DNA of 64,000 nucleotides from Paenibacillus sp. J23TS9 (GCF_018403225.1 NZ_BOSG01000001.1:1302001-1366000), one strand, 5' to 3'. Shown: positions 41,176 to 49,386, numbered from the stretch's first letter. The notes: generated by a model from the letters alone, not told the origin. Translations and numbers: made by a program.

Positions 41176-41874
41176 TCATTTATAATATGAAGTCGTGAGC
41201 GGGATAACATAGCCAGCTTCTTGCTTTTTATCTACATCAATAGTTATAGTTTTTACACCAGTGATATCAACCTCAATCGTTTGTATACCATCTTCTGTTT
41301 TGATCTCTCCAACTTTCTTTAACAGAGCGTTCTTCTCCAATTCCTTTATCTCAAGGCCAAGGATCTTTTCCTTAACGGCTGCGAATTGCAGATAAAGTTT
41401 TTTGTATTTGCCATTAGGGGTGAAGGCTACATAATTAAAGTTTTCACCTGGTGGGCTAAACAAGACTTCACCATAATTTTTGCCATTGATTGTTGTTTGA
41501 GTAGGATCCTTGGAATACAGCGCATCATCAAAGTCCTCGCTTTTAATTGGTGTATCTTTGGAGACCGGTGTTCCTCCCGATTGTTCGCCTAAAATGACTT
41601 CATTGGCTTTATTGTCGTATGTAACCGGTATACCAAGAACGTCAGAAACAGAGCGGACAGGTAGAAAAGTTACGCCGTTATAGGTGATTGGTAATACCTG
41701 ATGCCCATTTCCATCTTTTAATTGCGCAATGTTTCCGTTTACCCTGATCTTCAAGCTGCCATTTAGATAAGCCTTAATTTCCTGAAGGGACGAGCTCGCT
41801 AAAGCACCAATACTTATACCGCAAGACAAAATTAGAATTCCCACAAAGCCAACCAGCAACTTCTTTTTTTTCAT
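41176..41874 (-). CDS. secreted stalk-domain protein
   Basis: 232 residues. Signal peptide MKKKKLLVGFVGILILSCGI (cleavage near ALAS), one stalk (copper amine oxidase N-terminal-like) domain: YNGVTFLPVRSVSDVLGIPV then YDNKANEVILG, and a C-terminal beta-rich domain (YGEVLFSPPGENFNYVAFTP, VDITGVKTITIDVD) resembling an NPCBM-like carbohydrate-binding module. Such proteins are exported and probably cell-wall associated. AAAGGAG precedes the ATG. One of several stalk-domain genes in the array. Confidence 0.85.
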   Translation of the reverse strand: MKKKKLLVGFVGILILSCGISIGALASSSLQEIKAYLNGSLKIRVNGNIAQLKDGNGHQVLPITYNGVTFLPVRSVSDVLGIPVTYDNKANEVILGEQSGGTPVSKDTPIKSEDFDDALYSKDPTQTTINGKNYGEVLFSPPGENFNYVAFTPNGKYKKLYLQFAAVKEKILGLEIKELEKNALLKKVGEIKTEDGIQTIEVDITGVKTITIDVDKKQEAGYVIPLTTSYYK

Positions 41875-41976
41875 ATTCGTCTCCTTTCGAACTTTTCACT
41901 TGGAGTATAACACCTCATTACAAAAAAAGGAATATAATTGGTTGAAACCTCTCACCATCGAGTAAAGAAACTAAAT

Positions 41977-41998
41977 CATTACGTTACGTAAGGTTCAA
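41977..41998 (-). promoter_or_regulatory. orphan MerR-type promoter element
   Basis: Minus strand TTGAACCTTACGTAACGTAA: perfect TTACGT-A-ACGTAA dyad next to TTGAAC, the form used by MerR/TipA-like activators with long spacers. No merR gene is adjacent; the stalk-domain gene lies 100 bp downstream. Confidence 0.4.
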
Positions 41999-42032
41999 GG
42001 GGGAATCAGAATTTTTTTTGCAGACAGCCATG

Positions 42033-42060
42033 TTAATTAACTGCCCGTTAGTTTTGAGAT
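42033..42060 (-). repeat. cassette core M1
   Basis: TAATTAACTGCCCGTTAGTT then TTGAGA. The stop codon of the small gene at 42048 is the TAA inside its minus-strand TAACGGGCAG. Confidence 0.55.
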
Positions 42061-42143
42061 TCAATATAATCTTCTATAGTCATTTCACGAACTTCGAACA
42101 CGAGCGGCTTGTCCGCCGATGTGAACACATTGTTATATGACAT
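42048..42143 (-). CDS. 31-residue small protein whose stop codon lies in a cassette core
   Basis: ATG 42143 with AGGAAGG 5 nt upstream. Peptide starts MSYNNVFTSADKPLVFEVRE and ends EDYIESQN, mixed charged residues without a signal or helix. The TAA is part of the conserved TAACGGG core. It follows the GNAT gene by 47 bp on the same strand. Might be a genuine small cassette gene or a truncated start of a larger protein; family not recognised. Confidence 0.45.
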   Translation of the reverse strand: MSYNNVFTSADKPLVFEVREMTIEDYIESQN

Positions 42144-42189
42144 AATTGCCTTCCTGAATCACTACAAAAAAATGATACCTACACGCATG

Positions 42190-42738
42190 CTAATTGGAAG
42201 AGTTAGATATATTTAAATATTCATGCTTCAAGATACTCATCATTATACGATCGACATATTGACCATTCTTATACACTTCGTCTCTTAGTATGCCATCCTT
42301 CTTGAAGCCCGACTTTTCATAACTCCGAATAGCACCAGGATTATCAGCATCTACCGTCAAATACACTTTATGAAGATTTAAGCGCTCAAATGCAAATTTT
42401 AGAACAACACTTGTCGCTTCTGTAGCATAACCTTGTCCCCATACCCTTTTGTCCCCAATCCAAATACCAAATTCAGCATGCTTGGACCAAGGATGGATAT
42501 TAAACAATTGGGTGTTGCCAATCGGGCTGCCATCTTCTTTTATAATAGTAAAATAGACAGCTGATAGATCTGTTTGTGCGTACCTCAGTACACGTTCTTT
42601 GACCACACCCGGTGTTATCGGCATACCACTTCCCGATGGTAACGTTCGGTTAACTGCAGGATCGGATAGCCATTCATATCGCTGTATCCAATCTTCTTCA
42701 ACAACCGGCCTTATTGTTAATCGTTGACCGTATAGCAT
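42190..42738 (-). CDS. GNAT acetyltransferase (RimJ/RimL type)
   Basis: 182 residues from ATG 42738 (GGAGGG 6 nt upstream; frame is open further to 42777 without a ribosome binding site). Family landmarks: LTIRPVVEEDWIQRYEWLSD, FGIWIGDKRVWGQGYATEAT (acetyl-CoA loop) and TVDADNPGAIRSYEKSGFKK. RimJ/L-like enzymes acetylate protein N-termini, polyamines or drugs. Complete gene; lies between M1/small gene and the attC-like site at 42833, 95 nt upstream of its start. Confidence 0.9.
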   Translation of the reverse strand: MLYGQRLTIRPVVEEDWIQRYEWLSDPAVNRTLPSGSGMPITPGVVKERVLRYAQTDLSAVYFTIIKEDGSPIGNTQLFNIHPWSKHAEFGIWIGDKRVWGQGYATEATSVVLKFAFERLNLHKVYLTVDADNPGAIRSYEKSGFKKDGILRDEVYKNGQYVDRIMMSILKHEYLNISNSSN

Positions 42739-42832
42739 ATTTTTCCCTCCATGTAACTGAATTAGCACTTTTTTCAACTTATAATTATGGGTGTATTACA
42801 TGTATCGTAAGAATAGGTTTTATCTAGTTTGT

Positions 42833-42973
42833 CATATAACGTCTTTGTATTCACGAAACGACCCAGCCTTAGATAGCTCTTATGGTCGTTTGTTGTATGA
42901 GTGTTCTTCCATGATTATACATCTGACAACCAAAGGGGGATAGGCCCGCAGCGTGAATACATTGTTATGCGCC
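42833..42973 (-). repeat. attC-like site between the LprI-like and GNAT genes
   Basis: Ends CATATAACGTCTTTGTATTC (42833) and GCGTGAATACATTGTTATGC (42951-42970). ATAAC/GTTAT and TGTATTCACG/CGTGAATAC(A) are inverted complements with unequal short spacers, as in integron attC sites; 141 bp in all. The LprI-like gene stop is about 50 bp away. Confidence 0.6.
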
Positions 42974-43023
42974 GTTACTTTCTTCTAAGCATCACCTAAA
43001 AACCTTTGATGAAGATTCTAACT

Positions 43024-43677
43024 CTATTTTTTACTTTGGTATAAAAACTCAACTTCACCATCTAGCAAATAACGATATTCAAATAATTGCATTGTTCTTT
43101 CCCTAATTCTCTCCCGTATAACCGTGGCTAGGCTTATCGATCCTTGTGATCCAAGGTAACCATTATTAATAAATGTCTTCTCTACAAATTTTGTTTCCCT
43201 TAAGTTAAACTGTAACCATTCTTTCTGCGATTCAATTAGTGCTTCTCTTGGTTCTCTATCCAACTTAGAAAGAAGCTTTTGATATATTTGATTCAACTCT
43301 TTATCCCAGATCTCTGTATATTTGCTTTCCAGCGCCCCCCATCCCAATGTTGTAATAATCTCTTTGGAATTTTGTAATTCATTAAATTCCACTTCATAAT
43401 CATGATCTATAGGATTTCGAAGCATTTCATCATAAAATTCTCCTTTCAAATCATAGTTCCCAATGCTCATGGATAACACTTCATTGTTAGAAGGATCTGA
43501 TCGACCTTCAGTTATTTCTTTCGATTCCATTCCATTACCTGTACTCACTACATCAGGAGGCAGTTCAGAATTCATTATTGATTTAGTTTCGCTGTTCAAA
43601 GTAGTCGATTGACTAATATTTTGACAAGATGAAAACATTATCGTAATAAAAAATAATAAGAGTATCTCACCTTTCAT
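43024..43677 (-). CDS. LprI/DUF1311-type lipoprotein
   Basis: 217 residues. Lipobox FSSC (Cys18), a low-complexity linker, then the DUF1311 (lysozyme-inhibitor LprI N-terminal) domain: DKELNQIYQKLLSKLDREPR, ESQKEWLQFNLRETKF and the closing LATVIRERIRERTMQLFEY. In mycobacteria such a domain inhibits lysozyme; in Gram-positives its role is unknown, but outer-surface location is clear. AAGGAG precedes the ATG. Flanked by attC-like sites at both ends. Confidence 0.85.
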   Translation of the reverse strand: MKGEILLLFFITIMFSSCQNISQSTTLNSETKSIMNSELPPDVVSTGNGMESKEITEGRSDPSNNEVLSMSIGNYDLKGEFYDEMLRNPIDHDYEVEFNELQNSKEIITTLGWGALESKYTEIWDKELNQIYQKLLSKLDREPREALIESQKEWLQFNLRETKFVEKTFINNGYLGSQGSISLATVIRERIRERTMQLFEYRYLLDGEVEFLYQSKK

Positions 43678-43720
43678 AAATTATCTCCTTAAATATTATC
43701 TTTAATATTTACCGGTAATG

Positions 43721-43788
43721 GCGCATAACGTCTTTTCTACGAACTTCATAAATAATTCCATAAGTAGGGGCAGTATGTTGCCTTATGG
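43721..43788 (-). repeat. attC-like site after the two-domain stalk protein
   Basis: GCGCATAACGTCTTTTCTAC (43721-43740) closes the site on the minus strand as GACGTTATGCGC; the opening side coincides with the stop codon region of the gene (CCATAAGGC). It shares GTCTTxTCTACG.ACTTC with the core at 39906. Confidence 0.45.
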
Positions 43789-44616
43789 ATTTGTATCGCT
43801 GATCTTCGTCAGAAAACCATTCTGTCCTGCAGTATCAATGAACTGGTAAATCGATTGAACTGCTGAATAGGTAAATAAATACCATTGGTTTTCAGTCGCA
43901 TCATATAACATAACATCGGGATTGCCCTTGGAATGAGATAAAGTATAGAGAGCGAATCGTTTAATGCTGTTCCCTTTTTGATCCACAAAATCAAACTGCC
44001 CACTCATGTAATAATCCCCCGATTTAAGCTCTATTACACTCGATGTGTACCTAGCAGGGGCATTCACCTTACTTCCTTTGTTGTCAAAAATATGATAAAT
44101 CGCTTCATTATAGGCACTTCCATTCATTTGTTCTACTATGCTGCCCATTGTATAGTAAACTTCGTATTGCAATGCTTTCACTTTCACGCCGTCCAGAACA
44201 AATGGAGCAGGTTCAACAGATACTGTCGAATTTCTGAATTCGACGCTACAATCGAACGTTTCTGCAATAAAGCGAAGCGGAACCATGATGTGATTATTCT
44301 TGATATATGGCGTTGCATCGAGTATAGCGGGTTTACCATTTTTCTCCGCTGTTTTGCTCTTCAATTTTAAGATTACCCGCATATCGTTTTTTGCTAGCGT
44401 AACTTTCGAACCCGACCAGTTGACCTCGGCTCCCAAATTTTCACTGATAAAACGCAAAGGCACCATCGTTCGATTGTTCTTCATTTCGGGCTTCACATCG
44501 GTGGCAATAGTAATACCTTCAACTTTTATTTGCATATCTGCCGCGTATGCAGGTGAAGAGATAGATAAAATTAAAATTAATGCAGCGAAAATTCCCGTGA
44601 GAACTGGTTTCATCAT
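43783..44616 (-). CDS. secreted protein with two stalk-domain repeats
   Basis: 277 residues. Signal peptide to AYAA; two stalk repeats: NNRTMVPLRFISENLGAEVN then WSGSKVTLAK, and NNHIMVPLRFIAETFDCSVE. The C-terminal part (VLDGVKVKALQYEVYYTMGS) is unassigned. AAAGGAAT precedes the ATG at 44616. Exported and probably wall-associated. M1 lies 67 nt upstream, an attC-like site at the stop. Confidence 0.87.
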   Translation of the reverse strand: MMKPVLTGIFAALILILSISSPAYAADMQIKVEGITIATDVKPEMKNNRTMVPLRFISENLGAEVNWSGSKVTLAKNDMRVILKLKSKTAEKNGKPAILDATPYIKNNHIMVPLRFIAETFDCSVEFRNSTVSVEPAPFVLDGVKVKALQYEVYYTMGSIVEQMNGSAYNEAIYHIFDNKGSKVNAPARYTSSVIELKSGDYYMSGQFDFVDQKGNSIKRFALYTLSHSKGNPDVMLYDATENQWYLFTYSAVQSIYQFIDTAGQNGFLTKISDTNP

Positions 44617-44682
44617 ATTTCATTCCTTTCTTGGCATATTTTAGAGAACTAATACTATGACGGAACTATGAAGTAATGTTGC

Positions 44683-44776
44683 GCTAAACTGCCCGTTAGT
44701 TTAATGAAAAAAGAGCAGCTACCACAGCTTGCTCTTTAATGGTTTGTTATTCAACTATCGTTCTCCGTTAGCTTAG
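44683..44776 (-). repeat. model cassette boundary module (M1, terminator, M2)
   Basis: M1 GCTAAACTGCCCGTTAGTTT (44683-44702), terminator stem AAAGAGCA/TGCTCTTT (44709-44737), M2 CAACTATCGTTCTCCGTTAG (44752-44771). On the minus strand the DinB stop TAA (44768-44770) is inside GCTAAC of M2. The two cores are imperfect inverted repeats: GATAGTTGAATAA versus GTTAGTTTAATGA. Confidence 0.75.
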
Positions 44777-45220
44777 TCGTTCATTCATTTGTTTAAGGTG
44801 ATGGATATCGTGGTCAATGAATATCTTCAAGTATTTATCAACTGTAAATTGACGTTTTCCAGAACCAATTGTGAACTTAGCATTACTATCGATTCCAGAT
44901 ATCGCTTCAATTAATAGTCTTCTATTCAGGACAAACTCATCTATTAAAGAACCTGTTGTTGTAAAAACACTTATGTATTCGATGGCTTCTCTGTTATGTA
45001 AGTCATGATTAGGGAATGCGTTCAAGTTTGTACCCTCATTCATATACGGGACGTGATTCCCTAAAATGAACTTATCCCAATAATATAGATGCCCTATGAT
45101 TTCCTTGACTGACCACTTCCCTTCACGTATTGGCTCAAGAAGGCGTTGTTCATCGAGTTCTTTATACTTCAGTATTTCTTCTGCTGTCTGACCATAACTC
45201 AAAGCTGCCTTATTACTCAT
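44768..45220 (-). CDS. DinB-family protein
   Basis: 150 residues; GGAGG before the ATG. DinB_2-type four-helix protein: GKWSVKEIIGHLYYWDKFIL with the first His, and IFIDHDIHHLKQMNERL with the C-terminal HxxxH-like pair. Metal-dependent small-molecule enzyme or resistance protein of unknown substrate. Its stop codon is embedded in the M2 core, the clearest example of gene-core fusion here; M1 of the next module is 100 nt upstream. Confidence 0.87.
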   Translation of the reverse strand: MSNKAALSYGQTAEEILKYKELDEQRLLEPIREGKWSVKEIIGHLYYWDKFILGNHVPYMNEGTNLNAFPNHDLHNREAIEYISVFTTTGSLIDEFVLNRRLLIEAISGIDSNAKFTIGSGKRQFTVDKYLKIFIDHDIHHLKQMNERLS

Positions 45221-45320
45221 TTATTAACCTCCATTTCTGATATGGAAATAAGTTAATTTTATCCATTAACAACGCATCTGTAAAGAACATTTGTTCTGGA
45301 TTTTGTGCCTTGGATTAAAC

Positions 45321-45411
45321 TCTACTGCCCGTTAACGTAATGAAGCTCCCGATCAGCACGGGCAGCTTCTTCCTGGTCGTTTATTCAACTATCGTGTCCC
45401 GTTAGTTGAAA
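45321..45411 (-). repeat. cassette boundary module with hairpin
   Basis: M1 TCTACTGCCCGTTAACGTAA (45321-45340), hairpin GAAGCT..AGCTTC (45342-45368), M2 CAACTATCGTGTCCCGTTAG (45387-45406), 18 nt from the HAD gene stop. Confidence 0.7.
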
Positions 45412-45428
45412 GATATATCTCTATCTCA

Positions 45429-46112
45429 TCAGCCAGGTAAAATTTCGAGTAATTCAGATGGCTTTGTAAGTTTTTTGTAGTCAGTAATTCTTTCACTTAT
45501 GTATGTCGGAATAAACCATGTAGCATGGTAAGTTGACATTCCAACTTTGGTAGCACCATCCAACTCGTTCGATCCACCATCACCAATAAACAAGGATTCA
45601 GTTGGAGAAACGCCCATTCTTTCACATGCGAGTTGATAAATCATGGGATTTGGTTTTGCTAATTTTACTTGATAAGAAAATACAGCATCATCAAAATATT
45701 TTGATAATGAGGAAGATTCCCAAGCTGTCACTTCTTCTGGCGTACAATTACTTATTAAACCAATTTTTATTCCCATTTTCTTAATTTGGTCTAACGTAGA
45801 TAAAATTGCCTTATCAATATTGTTGAATGGTATCAATTTGGCATTAATACGTTCCCTATGTAAGGATTCAATAATTTCATCATTAACATCATGACCCATG
45901 GTGCTAAATATTTCTCTTAATACAGAAGGAAAGTCCGAATACGAGCCATTCATTCTTTTTTCTTGTCTTGCGCTCCACTCATTATCAAATATCTTTCTCT
46001 CAAATCCAAGTTGTTCTACCTTGTGCGTTGAACGTGGAGCCTTCCTTTGTCCATTTTCATATTCTGAAATAAGTGTTTCGAATAAATCAAAGTAAATAGC
46101 TTTAATTTCCAT
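45429..46112 (-). CDS. HAD-superfamily hydrolase
   Basis: 227 residues. Motif I is YFDLFETL: the nucleophile Asp is present but the usual second Asp is Phe, as in many haloacid-dehalogenase-like members. Motif II IGLISNCT, motif III Lys in KLAKPNPMIYQLA and motif IV FIGDGGSNEL. Cap domain of the subclass I type between motifs I and II. Likely a phosphatase or dehalogenase on small molecules. GGAGGG upstream. Single gene interval between modules. Confidence 0.88.
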   Translation of the reverse strand: MEIKAIYFDLFETLISEYENGQRKAPRSTHKVEQLGFERKIFDNEWSARQEKRMNGSYSDFPSVLREIFSTMGHDVNDEIIESLHRERINAKLIPFNNIDKAILSTLDQIKKMGIKIGLISNCTPEEVTAWESSSLSKYFDDAVFSYQVKLAKPNPMIYQLACERMGVSPTESLFIGDGGSNELDGATKVGMSTYHATWFIPTYISERITDYKKLTKPSELLEILPG

Positions 46113-46223
46113 AATCCCATAAATCCCTCCTTATTAATTATCTTTCATCAAGGAGATAATACCATATACTGGAATGAATATCTTTATCCAAATGCGCCCG
46201 TTTTCAAAGGAGGATGCTCATAA

Positions 46224-46394
46224 TTGCGCAAACCGTATAAACCATTATTAGCAGTTATGATTCTTCTGCTTCTCTCCAAGTCACCAAAGAGCATCTGGGC
46301 GAAGAAATTCTCTTTAGCTAGATCCTCATATGGCGATCGATGGAGACGGTATTATTTTTATATTCCACCTTATAGCCGAGTTGCTCCGAAATGA
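46224..46394 (+). pseudogene. signal-peptide start of a truncated secreted protein
   Basis: TTG 46224 follows a perfect AAAGGAGG; the frame starts KPYKPLLAVMILLLLSKSP and runs into sequence antisense to a stalk-domain fragment. A 5' gene end fused to an inverted remnant is the simplest reading. Confidence 0.35.
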
Positions 46395-46447
46395 ACCTCA
46401 AAGGTACGCTTCGCGTTGTATAGATTGCCTTCTCGTCCGACAGCTGT
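46318..46447 (-). pseudogene. stalk-domain fragment
   Basis: Minus frame TTRSVPLRFISEQLGYKVEY then KNNTVSID, a stalk repeat without start, directly behind the stop of the next stalk protein gene. Confidence 0.55.
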
Positions 46448-47299
46448 TTACCTTGCGTTCACCTCAAGTATGTTACCAGTTTCGTCTTCTATCACACGAA
46501 TATTTTCGTCATTGATTAATTGAATTTTCCCATCCGCTCGTATACTCTCAATCTGCTCTGTTAACCCGTGAGCGATGGATTTGCGAATCAAACCTTGATT
46601 TTTGAAGACTAACGTATACAAGTCATATACGCTGGTCTTTCGATCGGAATAGACTATGGTGGCGATCAATAAATTTTTAGAAGTCACCTCGAAGTCCATT
46701 GTGAGATTATGCGTATTTACATCGATATCTTTTATCCCCAATGGAATCGTAACCGTTTTCCCCGTATTTTCATGAGTAATCTCCAAATCACCTACTTGTG
46801 AGAGAATGCTATAGGTGTATCCCAGCATGCCGCTTGAGAAATTATCGTTATACTTATGAAGTCCCGTTAGAGTTACTTTTCCCGATTTCGCGTCCCATTC
46901 GGCCACTTCACCGTCCAATGCGGCGGCGAGGAATTTTATTGGAACGTATAGATGACTGATAAACCACACAGGTGCTCTTCCCATGTCTACCTCTTGACCA
47001 TCCACTTCGGCGATGTTGCTCCCCAAATTTACTACAATGTGCTTCCTACTCCCGCTCAATACTGCCGTATCTTTATCTTCCATACTCCAATGCAATCTTG
47101 CCTCACTCCCAAACGAGAAGATACTTCCGTAGGTCACCCCGTCCTTCAGAAGTGTCTGCACATGATCGATATGACCATCCTTCCATTGCGCTTCCAGCAC
47201 GACATATTTGGAAGCTGCATAGGTCTTATGCGTGCCTAGCAGAAATAGCATGGACATACTTAAAATAACAGCAATCGCTTTATTCCATTTTTTCATCAT
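46448..47299 (-). CDS. secreted stalk-domain-like protein
   Basis: 283 residues. Signal peptide to TYAA, one stalk-like domain (VWFISHLYVPIKFLAAALDG with EVAEWDAKSGKVTLTG), then a longer beta-rich C-terminal region (VTIPLGIKDIDVNTHNLTMD) that I cannot assign. Same class as the genes at 41176 and 43783 but diverged. Upstream cores at 47321-47340 (TTGTTAGTTTAAC) and M1 at 47413 mark it as array cargo. Confidence 0.75.
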   Translation of the reverse strand: MMKKWNKAIAVILSMSMLFLLGTHKTYAASKYVVLEAQWKDGHIDHVQTLLKDGVTYGSIFSFGSEARLHWSMEDKDTAVLSGSRKHIVVNLGSNIAEVDGQEVDMGRAPVWFISHLYVPIKFLAAALDGEVAEWDAKSGKVTLTGLHKYNDNFSSGMLGYTYSILSQVGDLEITHENTGKTVTIPLGIKDIDVNTHNLTMDFEVTSKNLLIATIVYSDRKTSVYDLYTLVFKNQGLIRKSIAHGLTEQIESIRADGKIQLINDENIRVIEDETGNILEVNAR

Positions 47300-47412
47300 T
47301 ATGATTAGATCACCCCAATATTTGTTAGTTTAACATCCTTTAGACGATCACGTTCAATAAAATGTTGCTAACGATTACACTCAAATGTGACCCTCATTAC
47401 CATCAAGACATT

Positions 47413-47440
47413 GAACATAACTGCCCTTTAGTTGAGCGGT
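47413..47440 (-). repeat. cassette core M1 beside a recombinase remnant
   Basis: CATAACTGCCCTTTAGTTG at 47416-47434; same CCCTTTAG variant as the other recombinase-containing module at 32641. Confidence 0.55.
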
Positions 47441-47472
47441 GATATCATTAAGACAACAACCGCTGTTACAGC

Positions 47473-47575
47473 CTAAAAGTAACGACGGTAGAGTTCTCGC
47501 CGGCGTTCCCCACGAAGCTGGGGGATATTTGAGTGGTTGATGCTTTTTCATGCCCCAACTTTCCACGAGTTTATG
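47473..47575 (-). pseudogene. tyrosine recombinase C-terminal remnant 2
   Basis: Allowing one frameshift the minus strand reads GHEKASTTQI and then PQLRGERRRELYRRYF with TAG at 47473, nearly identical to the end of the remnant at 32704 (LRGERRRELYRRFF). The upstream catalytic Arg region is not readable. Confidence 0.65.
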
Positions 47576-48009
47576 AAGAGCTGGGGATGATTGACCATTC
47601 ACATGAAATTGCCAATCAACTGACCTCAGGTAGGAGTAATTAACGCCCCTCTCTGTAACTATCCAAGGTAAGCGATTGCCGCCATGAACGCCTCCTGCCT
47701 AACCCTCACTAAGAATACTGTCTCTGTACTTGATGCGCGTTAGCGATGCCGAGATTAGGGCGCTTCAGGCGCAGGTCCGTTAAAAACATTGCAATTTGAA
47801 ATTTCATTTATCGTCCGCTTTATGCATTGGATGTATAGCATAAAGCGGACCTTCAAATTAAATATCTTACTTCCTCTGCCTGGCCCTATCTGCCGGCATT
47901 TATCGTTTCATGCATTGTTTTTAATTGATTATGAAGAATTCGAAATGGATGCCGTTGGTTTTGATTCTAACGATCCTATAGGAAACAGATCTAAAAAATG
48001 GGAGCCAGT
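47576..48009. other. no recognisable gene
   Basis: Degraded sequence following the recombinase remnant, with GCCTAACCC (47696) and GCGTTAGCG (about 47738) that could be a further pair of cores. No supported gene. Confidence 0.35.
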
Positions 48010-49380
48010 TTAGGCGGAAGGCTCATGCTTGATGGAACGCATGTGCAGTTTCCTATGAAAGCGGAAGAAGAGATAGATCGCTCTTACGAATAAATCGGCG
48101 GATATAGCGATCCAGATTCCGGCAATCCCCATCTTGAGCACACTGCCTAGTACATAGACGCCAACGAAACGGATCAGCCATACCCCGATAAACGTACTAT
48201 ACATCGGGCTTCTCGTGTCCCCGGCACCTTGGAGAGCGCCGGCAAGGACAAGGGTCCCCGCTAGCGCGGGCTGCGAAAATGCAGCAATATGCAGCGCCGT
48301 TTCAACTCGATAGATGGTGCTGGGGTCCATCGTAAACCATAAAACGAACCAAGGGAGAAGAAGAATAAATAATAGGATGCCGACGATGGACATCATGATC
48401 GCTCCAATAGCGGTGGACAGCACACCACATATCCAGGCATCTTGCTTGTTTTTTTGTCCGATACTGTAACCGACTAAGGTCGTTGCTGCCGCACCTAGTC
48501 CGTAGCCCGGCATAAAGGCCAGTGTTTCGATATTTGCGGCGATAATGTGGGCAGCATAGACGTCCGTGCCGATGGAGATGACTATTCCCATGTAAGCTAC
48601 AGAGCCTAACCGACTCAATAAACGCTCAACGACAACGGGGCCGGACAGTTTTAACAGCAGGAGTATTTCGATTGCTTTGCATTGAAGCAATTTAGCAAGC
48701 GGGAAAGACACCACCGATTTTCTTACCGATAGAATCAAAATTACGACACCTAGGATTCGCGCCACGACCGAAGCCCATGCCGCCCCGACAATGCCCCATC
48801 CGGAAAAGCGCCACAGACCAAAGATAAACAGATAATCCAACAGTATATGAATGGCGTTCATCCATAATCCGGCTTTCATTGGACTTTTTGTATCGCTTGT
48901 TCCACGCAAAATACTCCCCAGAACAATCATTAGTGCAGGTAGTACGGAGGGAATGGCGACAATTCGAAAATATACATTTGCATCTGTCAACATTTTTCCG
49001 GTTGCCCCGAATAATATCAGGATCGGTTTTGAGAATAAAAAAGTGAGACACCCTAGCAATAGCCCTGCCGCACACGCTACCAGGACGGATTGCATCGCGA
49101 TGCTTTGCGACTTTTCGTTTTCGCGGGATCCGAGGCTTCTTGAAATCAACGCATTGGTCACTACGCCAAGCGCCATAAAAATACCAAAATAAACAACCAT
49201 TATATTGTTGGCCATCCCGGCGGCAGCCACTTCCTGCAAACCCAGTTTGGATACAAAAAGGGTGTCGACAAACCCGACGGCGGTTTGAAGAATATTCTCC
49301 GTCATCGCAGGAGCGGCCAATGTGATGACCGCAGCTGCTTTGCCATAATAATCCTTCAGAAAGAGCGGTTTGGGCACCAT
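48010..49380 (-). CDS. MATE family efflux transporter
   Basis: 456 residues, 12 helices in two repeats: LAAPAMTENILQTAVGFVDT near the start and LKLSGPVVVERLLSRLGSVA at the start of the second half, with GLGAAATTLVGYSIGQ. MATE proteins export cationic drugs or metabolites with Na or H gradients. The start follows the ROK gene stop by 6 bp, so it belongs to the DeoR-ROK-MATE operon; association with a sugar kinase-like protein suggests export or handling of a sugar-linked compound, an inference. Confidence 0.93.
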   Translation of the reverse strand: MVPKPLFLKDYYGKAAAVITLAAPAMTENILQTAVGFVDTLFVSKLGLQEVAAAGMANNIMVVYFGIFMALGVVTNALISRSLGSRENEKSQSIAMQSVLVACAAGLLLGCLTFLFSKPILILFGATGKMLTDANVYFRIVAIPSVLPALMIVLGSILRGTSDTKSPMKAGLWMNAIHILLDYLFIFGLWRFSGWGIVGAAWASVVARILGVVILILSVRKSVVSFPLAKLLQCKAIEILLLLKLSGPVVVERLLSRLGSVAYMGIVISIGTDVYAAHIIAANIETLAFMPGYGLGAAATTLVGYSIGQKNKQDAWICGVLSTAIGAIMMSIVGILLFILLLPWFVLWFTMDPSTIYRVETALHIAAFSQPALAGTLVLAGALQGAGDTRSPMYSTFIGVWLIRFVGVYVLGSVLKMGIAGIWIAISADLFVRAIYLFFRFHRKLHMRSIKHEPSA

Positions 49381-49386
49381 CGCCTG

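Noticed and set aside
20618..47440. A classical integron
   Set aside because: No intI-type integrase with its diagnostic patch and no attI/Pc are in the window, and M1/M2 cores do not strictly fit GTTRRRY. I therefore call it integron-like only.
47789..48013. Plus-strand frame of 74 codons near the MATE gene end
   Set aside because: No ribosome binding site, overlaps the MATE stop and shows no recognisable pattern.
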